Shown: positions 1 to 6,416, counted from the first letter of the stretch. The stretch is DNA of 7,164 bases from an uncultured bacterium (GCA_903861235.1 CAIOTP010000341.1:1-7164), one strand, 5' to 3'. Notes: generated from the sequence alone by a model not told the origin. Numbers and translations are program-made.

Positions 1-1648
1 CCTCGTCCAGGCCTTCGCCCATCTGGGCCATCTCGTCGAGCAGCCGAAGGCGGCTCTGCAGGCTGCTTCGGTCCTCCCGGAGCGAAGCCAGCCTTCGAAG
101 CGCCTCGGCATGGGCCTCGCCAAGCGACGAAGCCTGTTCGCCCTGCGCCTGCATGGCGCGGTGGATGCGCTCCACCTCGTCCTCGGCCACGCCCCGCTCC
201 GCCTGCGCCGTCAGGCGTGCGGCCGTGATCTGGTCCAGCTCCAGCCGGAGTCGCTCCCGGCGAGCCTCGATGCGTTCCATCTCCTGCTCGAGCGCCGGGC
301 CGCGCTCCTGGACCGCGGCCAGACGACCGGCGGCCCGGGCACGCTCGCGCTCCAGGCCGGAGACGGCCTCCTGCCGGCGCCGCAGATGGTGATCGGCGGC
401 CTCGAGCTGCTCCGACAGATCGTTGCGCTGTCGCGTGGCCTCGGTCACCTCGCGGTCCACCTGGGCCAGCGCCTGCTCGGCCTGCCGGGCCTCGTTGGCG
501 GCGTCCTCCAGCCGTGAGGCGTTCTCCGAGCGCTGCACGCGGAGCGCGTCGAGCTTGGCCGCTTCGCCCTCCACGGTGGCCCGGTTCTCGTTGCGGGCAC
601 GCTCGATGAAGTCGAGCCGCTGTTCCGCCTGCCGCTGGATGCCGGCGGCCTCCAGCCGGGCCTGTTCGAGCTGATGACGGCGGTCCAGGGCGGCGGTCCG
701 ATCGGCGTCGGCGCGGTGACGTGCGGCCTCGGCCTCCTCCAGAGCGGACACGATCTGACGCCGGCGATCCTCCAGAGCCGTCACCTGGCTGGTGAGCCCG
801 TCGAGCCGGTCGCGAAGCTCGTGGTACTGCTCGAACGCCAAGGCCGTGCGCAGCTCCTTGCGTCGAGCGTCCAGCGCCTGGAACTTCCGCGCCTTCTCCG
901 CCTGGCCGCGAACGATTCGCAGCCGACGTTCCACCCCGGCGAGCTGCTCACGGATGGCCACCAGATGACGCTCGGCGTGGTCGAGCTTGCGCGCCGCCTC
1001 GTGCTTGCGGGCGCGGAACCTGGCCACGCCCGCCGCTTCCTCCAGGATGGAGCGTCGCTCCACCGGGTGCGCCCGGAGCATGGCGTCGACCTTGCCCTGC
1101 TCGATGATGCAGTAGGCGTCGTTGCCGATGCCGGTGTCCAGGAAGAGCTCGCGGATGTCGCGGAGCCGCACCTTTCGGCTGTTCACCAGGTACTCGCTTC
1201 GTCCGTCGGCCCAGAGTCTTCGCTCCACCTCCACGGTGTCGGCGTCCACGGGAAGCAGCCGGTCCTGCACCTGGTCGCGACGCACCGGTCCGTCCGCGGC
1301 GCCGTCGGCGTCCGCGTCCGTCACCTCGACCGGTTCGGCGTCCAGCGCCGTCTCGGGCACTTCACGATCCAGCCGCGCCGCCAGACGAGGGTTGTCGAAG
1401 GTCAGGGTCACGCTCGCAAAGCCGCTGGGCTTGCGTGCGGCGCTGCCGGCGAAGATCACGTCGAGCATGGCGCTGCCGCGCAGGCTCTTGGCGCTCCGCT
1501 CGCCCAGCACCCACTTCACCGCGTCGACCACGTTGCTCTTGCCGCAGCCGTTGGGGCCCACGATGCCCGTGATGGGCGCGTCGAACCTGAACTCCGTGGG
1601 ATCCGCGAAGCTCTTGAAACCGGCGACGAGCAGACGAGTCAGACGCAT
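1..1648 (-). CDS. smc: Chromosome segregation protein SMC, N-terminal part (cut by window edge)
   Basis: SMC is the ATPase of bacterial condensin; it acts on the nucleoid with ScpA and ScpB to organise and separate chromosomes. My reverse-strand reading gives 549 open codons running off the window. The head begins MRLTRLLVAGFKSFAD, with the Walker A loop GPNGCGKSN at residues 31-39 and a Q-loop region DTGIGNDAYCIIEQGK at 171-186. From about residue 200 to 540 there is a charged, Ala/Arg/Glu-rich heptad-like coiled coil. The window ends about where the hinge should begin, so the hinge, second coiled coil, signature motif and Walker B are not visible. The ATG at 1648-1646 is preceded by AGGAGGT, which fixes the start. 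It lies 63 bases after the FlgI-like gene on the same strand, so co-transcription is likely. Residues about 87-131 form an acidic insertion not usual in this family (see findings). Family assignment is secure. Confidence 0.96.
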   Translation of the reverse strand, partial: MRLTRLLVAGFKSFADPTEFRFDAPITGIVGPNGCGKSNVVDAVKWVLGERSAKSLRGSAMLDVIFAGSAARKPSGFASVTLTFDNPRLAARLDREVPETALDAEPVEVTDADADGAADGPVRRDQVQDRLLPVDADTVEVERRLWADGRSEYLVNSRKVRLRDIRELFLDTGIGNDAYCIIEQGKVDAMLRAHPVERRSILEEAAGVARFRARKHEAARKLDHAERHLVAIREQLAGVERRLRIVRGQAEKARKFQALDARRKELRTALAFEQYHELRDRLDGLTSQVTALEDRRRQIVSALEEAEAARHRADADRTAALDRRHQLEQARLEAAGIQRQAEQRLDFIERARNENRATVEGEAAKLDALRVQRSENASRLEDAANEARQAEQALAQVDREVTEATRQRNDLSEQLEAADHHLRRRQEAVSGLERERARAAGRLAAVQERGPALEQEMERIEARRERLRLELDQITAARLTAQAERGVAEDEVERIHRAMQAQGEQASSLGEAHAEALRRLASLREDRSSLQSRLRLLDEMAQMGEGLDE

Positions 1649-1651
1649 TCG

Positions 1652-1658
1652 ACCTCCT
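1652..1658 (-). promoter_or_regulatory. Strong ribosome binding site of smc
   Basis: The minus strand reads AGGAGGT three bases before the smc ATG, fully complementary to the usual 16S anti-Shine-Dalgarno sequence. It is the best such site in the window and decides the smc start. Just upstream, CTCC (minus strand of 1663-1666) can pair with GGAG (1654-1657) across a 5-base loop, so the site may be weakly masked; a four-base-pair stem is marginal. A further upstream 6-bp hairpin (1672-1677 with 1683-1688) carries a second AGGAG in its loop. Confidence 0.75.
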
Positions 1659-1711
1659 GTCGGGAGCGGGGCCGTCCCTCCTGGACGGGCTGCGAAGCCT
1701 GCGGCTCCGGA

Positions 1712-3511
1712 TCAGCGGGGGACAGTATCCGCGGCCTTGCCACTTCCATCAAGTGCAGGGGCCGGCGGGGGCACGGTCGGCCGGGCCGGGGCGGGGGCGG
1801 ACTCGTCGGTGAACTCCGGACGGTCCTCCACCTTCCGGACCTCTTCCTGCCGCATGATCTCGGCCAGGATGCGGTCCTGCTCCGCCCGAAGGTCGGCACC
1901 CAGATTGCCCGCCCGGGAGAGTTCATACAGCACCGAAATGGTCTCCCCGTAACGCAGGTCGAGACCGGGCATGCCCACGTTGGGGGCCGAAGGTTGGGCC
2001 AGGAACTGGATGAACGCCGGCAGCGAAAGGGGCGCCGTCTCCACGCGTGCCTTGGGAGACGACTCCGAACGGTAGAAGGCCAGGATCTTGTCCTGGCCCT
2101 CCTCGCCCTTCAGGATCAGGCGGCCGCTCCAGATCGACTGGGCCATGGGTCGAGGCAGCACCAGCTCCTCGCCGAAGACCGCGATCCGCGGCGCACCGGT
2201 CTGGGCGATGTACACCAGCGGCTTGTTGGAGGGCACCACGTCCAGTTCCAGACGATCCGCCACCTGGAAGCGGTGCAGGAACGGGTCCTTGCGGCGACGA
2301 AGCGCGTCGTAGGCGGTCAGGCGGACATCCAGGTCCCCGTCGTCGAGCAGAGGGCGAAGCCCCACGTCGATCTGCGGGTTCGTCTGCATGCGTCCCAGCA
2401 GTCGGATGGCCGCCAGGCGGACATCCATGGACCCCTTGCGGGCCATGTCGAGCAGGTGGGGCACCGCCAGCGGATCGTCCAGCTTCGCCCCCGCCTCGAG
2501 CGCCGCCATGCGTGGCTGCTCCTCGGGGTGCGTGTAGAGGTCCTGGATCATCGGCAGACTTCGCTTGCCGATCGCCTGCCACCGCCAGCTGGCCGCCGCC
2601 GCTGCGCCGGGCGTGGCCAGCAGGCTTCGACGCACCGCCGCGGCGATGGCCTCGCCGTTCTGCACGTCCAGCGTGGTGTGACGGACCAGCTGGGCGAAGT
2701 CGCTGGAGCGATCATGGAAGCTCGGCGGCACCACGATCTCGATGGCCTCGCCGTTCTTGCCCCGGGCCGTGTCGCTCCGCTGTCCGATCTCGCGAGGGAA
2801 GCGGCTGTTCAGGCAGGTCACGATCGTGGCCGCGCGAGTGTGGCTCGGCGTGGCCAGTCGCAGCTTCAAGGGCATGTCCTTGATCACGCGACCTCCGTTG
2901 AGGATGCGGCCGCTCATGCGGTCCACCGCCGTGGTGCCGCTCACGCCGATCGGCAGGAAGGGGTTGACCACGATGGGACCGCGTCCCTCGGCCAGCGGGG
3001 TGGACTGCTTGCTGCCGGCCATCGCGGGACCTGGGCGCAGGTCCGTGGTCCACAGTCGTCCGCCCTCCAGGCTGGTGGTGCTCGACCCGGGCACCGCGGA
3101 GACGCGGATGTCGAACTTGGTGTCCTTGGTGGCGCCGGCGGGAATCACCCCCTCCACGAGCACCGCGGCGATGTCGTCGCTGTCCAGGATGCGCTCGGGC
3201 GACATGCCCATGCCGCGGCTCGAGTCGGCCACGTCGTGCTTGGCCAGCTCACGGAGCATGAACGCGCGGATCTCCGCGGGCATGGCTCGGCTTCCGGTGC
3301 CCTGCAGGCCGACCACCAGGCCGTACCCACGAACGACCACGTCCTCGAAACCCAGCAGCACCGCTTCCGAGGCCACGGTGCCTCGCATGATCGGGTCCAC
3401 CTCCATGGGCGGCTGCTGCACCGTGGCGCTCGAGGAGCGCGGCGTGGGTGAGGCCTTCTCCACATTGGAGCAGGCCGTCAGCAGGAGAAGGCCGAGCAGG
3501 AGGCGTCGCAC
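1712..3511 (-). CDS. FlgI-like (flagellar P-ring family) lipoprotein with HEAT-like repeats
   Basis: Predicted exported lipoprotein of 599 residues. A GTG start gives MRRLLLGLLLLTACSN, a short signal peptide with lipobox L11-T-A-C14; Cys14 would be lipidated. Residues about 50-285 resemble flagellar P-ring protein FlgI: GYGLVVGLQGTG at 62-73 is close to the FlgI hallmark, then IAAVLVEGVIPAGA (114-127), FDIRVSAVPG (133-142), LEGGRLWTTDLR (148-159) and GRILNGGRVIKDMPLKLRLA (201-220). Instead of the usual FlgI C-terminus, residues about 330-410 form two or three HEAT-like helical repeats (VRLAAIRLLGRM, VRLTAYDALRRR). A beta-rich domain (about 415-535) and a charged, Pro/Ala-rich tail follow. Canonical FlgI is about 365 residues with an ordinary signal peptide. 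No flagellar gene is in the window. The GTG is 13 bases after the pseudouridine synthase stop with no clear Shine-Dalgarno, suggesting coupled translation. FlgI relationship is likely; the function is unknown. Confidence 0.88.
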   Translation of the reverse strand: MRRLLLGLLLLTACSNVEKASPTPRSSSATVQQPPMEVDPIMRGTVASEAVLLGFEDVVVRGYGLVVGLQGTGSRAMPAEIRAFMLRELAKHDVADSSRGMGMSPERILDSDDIAAVLVEGVIPAGATKDTKFDIRVSAVPGSSTTSLEGGRLWTTDLRPGPAMAGSKQSTPLAEGRGPIVVNPFLPIGVSGTTAVDRMSGRILNGGRVIKDMPLKLRLATPSHTRAATIVTCLNSRFPREIGQRSDTARGKNGEAIEIVVPPSFHDRSSDFAQLVRHTTLDVQNGEAIAAAVRRSLLATPGAAAAASWRWQAIGKRSLPMIQDLYTHPEEQPRMAALEAGAKLDDPLAVPHLLDMARKGSMDVRLAAIRLLGRMQTNPQIDVGLRPLLDDGDLDVRLTAYDALRRRKDPFLHRFQVADRLELDVVPSNKPLVYIAQTGAPRIAVFGEELVLPRPMAQSIWSGRLILKGEEGQDKILAFYRSESSPKARVETAPLSLPAFIQFLAQPSAPNVGMPGLDLRYGETISVLYELSRAGNLGADLRAEQDRILAEIMRQEEVRKVEDRPEFTDESAPAPARPTVPPPAPALDGSGKAADTVPR

Positions 3512-3524
3512 GGGAGGGATCAGG

Positions 3525-4325
3525 TTACCCGTGGTCGGGGGGAAGGCGGGCCACCGCCTCAGCCAGCGCGCCCATGCCTGATGGCACGGGCGATGTGGCG
3601 GTCAGCCGGCCGCTCGCGGATCCGGGCCACGGCACCTCGATCCGCCAGGCGTGCAGCATCAGAGGATCCGGCACGCGTCCGGGCGGAAGGGGGCTCGTGT
3701 TCGGCGGCGCGTCGGCCCGGTACACGCGGTCCCCCTGCACGGGGCAGCCCAGCACCGCCATGTGCACACGGATCTGGTGCAGTCGACCGGTCACGGGCTC
3801 CACCTCCAGCAGCGTGCCGGCCGGTTGGCGTGCCAGCGTCCGCCACCGCGTCAACGCCGTCTCGCCGCCGCGCTGCGGACACATCGCCACCTTCATGTCG
3901 CCGCGCACCTCCTCCCGGATGGCACGCGAGCATTCACCCTGGGCGGAGGGCGGCGAGCCCCGCACCAGCGCCAGGTACCACTTGCGGACCTGCCTGCCCG
4001 CGAAGGCGGCACGAAGCGCGTCATACGCGTCCGGGGTGGTGGCCAGCACCACTGGTCCGGAGACGTCACGGTCCAGGCGATGGACCAGCCCCCAGTCACG
4101 GTCCGCTCCCAGGGCACCGAGTGCCTCGCCGCGAAGGGCGAAGGCCCCGTTGAGCAGGGTGTCTTCCGCATGGCCACGCCCGGGCTGGGTGGGCACCCCC
4201 GCAGGCTTGTCCACGATCAGCAACCCCGGAGCCTCGAGCAGGACCCGCGGCTGCAGTCCCGGAGCGGCCACGGGGCGTCGCCTGCGGATCTGCTCGTCGG
4301 TGCTGGTGCGGTCGCGAGCGGACAT
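3525..4325 (-). CDS. RluA-family RNA pseudouridine synthase
   Basis: Converts specific uridines in rRNA or tRNA to pseudouridine in the cytoplasm. The 266-residue protein carries the RluA-family motifs in order: LLIVDKPAGVPTQPG (35-49), the catalytic motif VHRLDRDVSG (81-90) in which Asp85 is the expected nucleophile, RKWYLALVRG (114-123), the substrate-binding stretch GRLHQIRVHM (180-189) and LMLHAWRIE (222-230). No N-terminal S4 domain is present, so it resembles the short RluA/TruC/YqcB-like forms more than RluC/RluD; the target uridine cannot be read from sequence. ATG at 4325-4323 has no Shine-Dalgarno, but a CATACT hexamer sits 6 nt upstream (possible leaderless transcript). It appears to be the first gene of a minus-strand operon with the FlgI-like gene and smc, and it is divergent from the aminotransferase. 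Family is secure; specificity is not. Confidence 0.93.
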   Translation of the reverse strand: MSARDRTSTDEQIRRRRPVAAPGLQPRVLLEAPGLLIVDKPAGVPTQPGRGHAEDTLLNGAFALRGEALGALGADRDWGLVHRLDRDVSGPVVLATTPDAYDALRAAFAGRQVRKWYLALVRGSPPSAQGECSRAIREEVRGDMKVAMCPQRGGETALTRWRTLARQPAGTLLEVEPVTGRLHQIRVHMAVLGCPVQGDRVYRADAPPNTSPLPPGRVPDPLMLHAWRIEVPWPGSASGRLTATSPVPSGMGALAEAVARLPPDHG

Positions 4326-4384
4326 GGCGGAAGTATGCAGCGGCAGGCCGCGATCCGCGCGGCACGGTTCTCTAGCATGCCCGC
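4326..4384. promoter_or_regulatory. Divergent promoter region, possibly driving two leaderless transcripts
   Basis: This 59-base gap must hold promoters for both divergent genes. On the plus strand TAGCAT (4373-4378) fits the TANNNT -10 pattern and ends 6 nt before the aminotransferase ATG. On the minus strand CATACT (4337-4332) matches four of six -10 positions and also ends 6 nt before the pseudouridine synthase ATG. Neither gene has a Shine-Dalgarno sequence. A -10 at that distance places transcription start at or next to the A of ATG. No convincing -35 box is visible on either side. The promoter calls are inference. Confidence 0.4.
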
Positions 4385-5575
4385 ATGGGCAACCTCCACC
4401 GAGGCACCGTGGCGCGACTGGCCCCGTTCGGGGAGAGCGTGTTCACGCGGATGAGCCGCCTGGCCTCGGAACACGGCGCCGTCAACCTGGGACAGGGCTT
4501 CCCCAACTTCGACGGTCCCGACTTCGTGAAGCAGGCCGCATGCCGCGCGATCGAGCAGGGGCACGGACAGTACGCCCGCATGTCAGGCGTCCCTGAGCTC
4601 AACCAGGCGATCGCGAGGCGGTTCCAGGCACAGCACGGCGTGCCGGCGGACCCGGATCGCCACGTCACGGTGACCAGCGGCTGCACCGAAGCGATCGCCG
4701 CCACCATGCTGGGCCTGGTCGAGCCGGGGGACGAGGTGGTGCTGGTGGAGCCCTTCTACGACTCGTACCCGGCCACCGTGGCCATGGCCGGCGGAACGGT
4801 CCGCACGGTCAGGATGCGGGCGCCCGACTTCGCGTTCCCGGTCGAGGAACTTCGTCGCGCGGTGGGGCCGAGGACGCGGTTGATCCTGATCAATTCGCCG
4901 CACAACCCCTCGGGTCGGGTGCTCACCCACGAGGAACTGTCGGCCATCGCGGAGATCGCCACCCGCACGGGCTGCCTGGTGGTGAGCGACGAGGTGTACG
5001 AGCACATCTGGTTCGAGCATCCACACCGATCGATCGTGTCGCTGCCCGGCATGGCGGAACGCACCATCGTGCTCTCGAGCTTGGGCAAGACCTTTTCGCT
5101 CACGGGCTGGAAGATCGGGTGGGCCGTGGCGCCAGCCCACCTGACTTCGGGGATCCGTGCGGCCCACCAGTTCCTCACCTTCGCCACAGCCACGCCGCTG
5201 CAGCACGCGGCGGTGGTGGCCCTGCAGGCGCCGGAGGACTACTTCGAGCAGCTCCGCGCGGACTACGCCGCCCGGCGGCAGGCCCTGCTCGAGGCCCTCC
5301 GCAACGCCGGACTGGAACCGCTGGTGCCGCAGGGGGCCTACTTCGTGCTCTGCGACCACACCCGGTTCGGCTTCCCCTCCGACGAGGCCTTCTGCGAGCA
5401 CCTGATCCGCCAGGTGGGGGTGGCGGCCATCCCATGCAGCCCGTTCCACGCGGATCCGACCGGGGCGGGGGACCTGGTCCGTTTCGCCTTCTGCAAGGAT
5501 CTGGCCACCATCCATCAGGCCGCCGGCCGTCTGAAGGCCGGCTTGCAGGGCCTCGCGGCGATTCGGGGTTCCTGA
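4385..5575 (+). CDS. Class I/II PLP aminotransferase, YbdL / kynurenine aminotransferase-like
   Basis: PLP-dependent transfer of an amino group from an amino acid to a 2-oxo acid in the cytoplasm. The 396-residue sequence is full length and colinear with E. coli YbdL (methionine aminotransferase, 386 residues) and with kynurenine aminotransferase/glutamine transaminase K. Landmarks are NLGQGFPNFDGP (34-45), QYARMSGVPELNQAIA (62-77), SGCTEA (98-103, cofactor phosphate region), Y125, SPHNPSGRV (171-179, Asn174), SDEVYEHIWF (201-210, Asp202 to the pyridine nitrogen), SSLGKTFSLTGWKIGW (231-246, Lys235 forms the Schiff base) and LVRFAFCK (364-371, Arg366 binds substrate carboxylate). All expected catalytic residues are present. 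The N-terminus aligns with YbdL, supporting the ATG although it lacks a Shine-Dalgarno. Plausible substrates are methionine, glutamine or aromatic amino acids; the window gives no pathway context. Fold and reaction class are secure, the substrate is open. Confidence 0.93.
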   Translation: MGNLHRGTVARLAPFGESVFTRMSRLASEHGAVNLGQGFPNFDGPDFVKQAACRAIEQGHGQYARMSGVPELNQAIARRFQAQHGVPADPDRHVTVTSGCTEAIAATMLGLVEPGDEVVLVEPFYDSYPATVAMAGGTVRTVRMRAPDFAFPVEELRRAVGPRTRLILINSPHNPSGRVLTHEELSAIAEIATRTGCLVVSDEVYEHIWFEHPHRSIVSLPGMAERTIVLSSLGKTFSLTGWKIGWAVAPAHLTSGIRAAHQFLTFATATPLQHAAVVALQAPEDYFEQLRADYAARRQALLEALRNAGLEPLVPQGAYFVLCDHTRFGFPSDEAFCEHLIRQVGVAAIPCSPFHADPTGAGDLVRFAFCKDLATIHQAAGRLKAGLQGLAAIRGS

Positions 5576-5581
5576 TACACT
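5573..5581 (+). promoter_or_regulatory. Probable extended -10 promoter of rplU
   Basis: TGATACACT reads as an extended -10 element: TG, one base, then TACACT at 5576-5581 (four of six matches to TATAAT). Its TG is part of the TGA stop codon of the aminotransferase. No -35 box is evident at normal spacing, as is acceptable for extended -10 promoters. Transcription would start near 5588, leaving a leader of about 25 nt containing the rplU ribosome binding site. It would let rplU be transcribed independently of the enzyme gene. Prediction only. Confidence 0.4.
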
Positions 5582-5612
5582 GTTCGGCTCGCCCGAAAGC
5601 AGGAGAACAGCC

Positions 5613-5933
5613 GTGTACGCGATCCTCGAAGACAGTGGAACCCAGATCCTCGTCCGCAAGGACGACGAGGTCGAGATCGACCTTCGCCCGCTCACCGATG
5701 GCCAGAAGACCCTCACCTTCGACAAGGTGCTCGCGGTCGGCACCGGCGACGGGAAGCCCGCCCGCATCGGCCTGCCGTACCTCGGCGGCGTCACGGTGAC
5801 CGCGGACATCGTGTCCGAGGAGACCGGCCCCAAGCTCCGCATCGGCAAGTACGCCCGCCGCAAGGGCTACCGCCGCACGCTGGGGCACCGTCAGAAGACC
5901 CTGCTGGTGAAGATCACCGGCATCAAGGGCTGA
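5613..5933 (+). CDS. rplU: 50S ribosomal protein L21
   Basis: L21 binds 23S rRNA in the large subunit, near L20. The 106-residue protein has the normal family length. It opens MYAILEDSGTQILVRKDDEV, matching the MYAV..SGGKQ..V start of E. coli L21, and ends with the conserved basic block YARRKGYRRTLGHRQ (80-94) followed by LVKITGIKG. The start is GTG at 5613, with AGGAGA at 5601-5606 six bases upstream, a good Shine-Dalgarno. A small hairpin (TTCGG 5583-5587 with CCGAA 5593-5597) lies just before that site. In most bacteria rpmA (L27) follows rplU directly; here rnpB follows. It is 37 bases downstream of the aminotransferase but probably has its own promoter. Confidence 0.97.
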   Translation: MYAILEDSGTQILVRKDDEVEIDLRPLTDGQKTLTFDKVLAVGTGDGKPARIGLPYLGGVTVTADIVSEETGPKLRIGKYARRKGYRRTLGHRQKTLLVKITGIKG

Positions 5934-5960
5934 GCGGCTTCGCAAGGAATTCCGACGCTG

Positions 5961-5980
5961 CCCCGCCCGTATCGGCGGGG
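5961..5980 (+). terminator. Hairpin after rplU, possible weak terminator
   Basis: CCCCGCC (5961-5967) and GGCGGGG (5974-5980) form a perfect 7-bp GC stem with a 6-base loop, 27 bases after the rplU stop. The following bases, TCGCTTCG, are not a proper T-run, so as an intrinsic terminator it is imperfect. It may separate rplU from rnpB or act as a 3' stabiliser of the rplU message. Confidence 0.45.
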
Positions 5981-5988
5981 TCGCTTCG

Positions 5989-5994
5989 TACAGT
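5989..5994 (+). promoter_or_regulatory. Candidate -10 box of rnpB
   Basis: TACAGT fits TANNNT and matches four of six consensus positions. A start 7 bases downstream would be at about 6001, right at the 5' strand of the P1 helix of RNase P RNA, where a transcript needing little 5' processing should begin. No clear -35 element is seen; the region upstream is taken by the GC-rich hairpin. Tentative. Confidence 0.35.
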
Positions 5995-6380
5995 GATCTC
6001 GTGGATAGGTGATCGCCCCTCTGGCTTCGGCCAGGGGCGAGGAAAGTCCGGACACGACAGGACACGGTGATGGCGAATGGCCACCGGCCCAGCTGAGGGC
6101 CCGGGACAGTGCCACAGAGAAGGAACCGCCGAACGGCCCGCAAGGGTGCGTGGCAAGGGTGAAAAGGTGCGGTAAGAGCGCACCGCTCCGCCGGTGACGG
6201 CGGGGGCACGGAAAACCCCACCGCGTGCAAGCGCAAGCAGCCCTGCCGGGAGACCGGCACCCGTGGTCCGCGGGTCTGGGGCGGGTCGCGTGCTTCGAGG
6301 CCGTCGGCGACGGCGGCCCAGAGAGAAATGGTCACCACCGGCTTCGGCCGGCACAGGATCCGGCTTATTTCCACGATCAG
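5994..6380 (+). ncRNA. rnpB: RNase P RNA, bacterial class A
   Basis: Catalytic RNA that removes 5' leaders from pre-tRNAs. Conserved blocks appear in order: GAGGAAAGTCCGGAC (6040-6053), ACAGTGCCACAGAGAAGG (about 6106-6123), GGTGCGGTAAGAGCGCACCG (6165-6184), CAAGC..GTGCTTCGAGG, AGAGAAATGG and ACAGGATCCGGCTTAT (6353-6368). Helices I can pair by eye: P1 6000-6005 with 6370-6375, extendable by 5994-5997 with 6376-6379; P2 6008-6014 with 6330-6336; P3, a UUCG-capped stem at 6015-6039; P4, 6044-6052 with 6359-6366 with the bulged universal U at 6047; P19, CCGGC-TTCG-GCCGG at 6338-6351. A GGT at 6265-6267 in a hairpin loop is placed to pair with tRNA CCA. The P4 pair CCGGA/TCCGG differs from E. coli CCGGG/CCCGG by a compensated change, evidence for a functional RNA. 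The exact 5' end is uncertain (5994 to 6001). Confidence 0.96.
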
Positions 6381-6416
6381 CGGCGGCGGGCCCCATGGGC
6401 CCGCCGTGCCGCTTTT
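6379..6416 (+). terminator. Intrinsic terminator of rnpB
   Basis: AGCGG (6379-6383) pairs with CCGCT (6409-6413), and CGGCGGGCC (6384-6392) pairs with GGCCCGCCG (6398-6406); a 2-base bulge (TG, 6407-6408) and a 5-base loop complete a 14-bp stem, followed by TTTT (6413-6416). The hairpin begins exactly at the end of the RNase P P1 helix, so terminator and mature RNA 3' end abut. It is the clearest terminator in the window. Confidence 0.85.

Noticed and set aside
110..517. 135-codon plus-strand frame at the left end
   Set aside because: It lies opposite the smc coiled coil; its Leu/Gly/Ala-rich sequence is the antisense image of Glu/Ala/Arg heptads.
1672..1688. 6-bp hairpin between the FlgI-like gene and smc as a terminator
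   Set aside because: The stem is short, no T-run follows on the minus strand, and smc begins with a strong ribosome site soon after. Read-through is more likely.
674..3451. 925-codon plus-strand open frame antisense to smc and the FlgI-like gene
   Set aside because: It has no recognisable domain, spans two well-supported genes on the other strand and has a His/Arg/Gly/Ala-rich composition typical of antisense frames in GC-rich DNA. Long stop-free shadows are expected here.
5522..5542. Perfect 7-bp hairpin GCCGGCC/GGCCGGC near the end of the aminotransferase gene
   Set aside because: It is inside coding sequence and has no T-run after it. With this GC content such hairpins arise by chance, so I do not call a terminator or attenuator.
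4583..5863. 426-codon minus-strand frame antisense to the aminotransferase and rplU
   Set aside because: Low-complexity Arg/Gly/His-rich translation opposite two genes with clear family motifs; a shadow.
5175..6374. 399-codon minus-strand frame across the aminotransferase end, rplU and rnpB
   Set aside because: It crosses a structural RNA gene and has no domain-like sequence; a compositional artefact.
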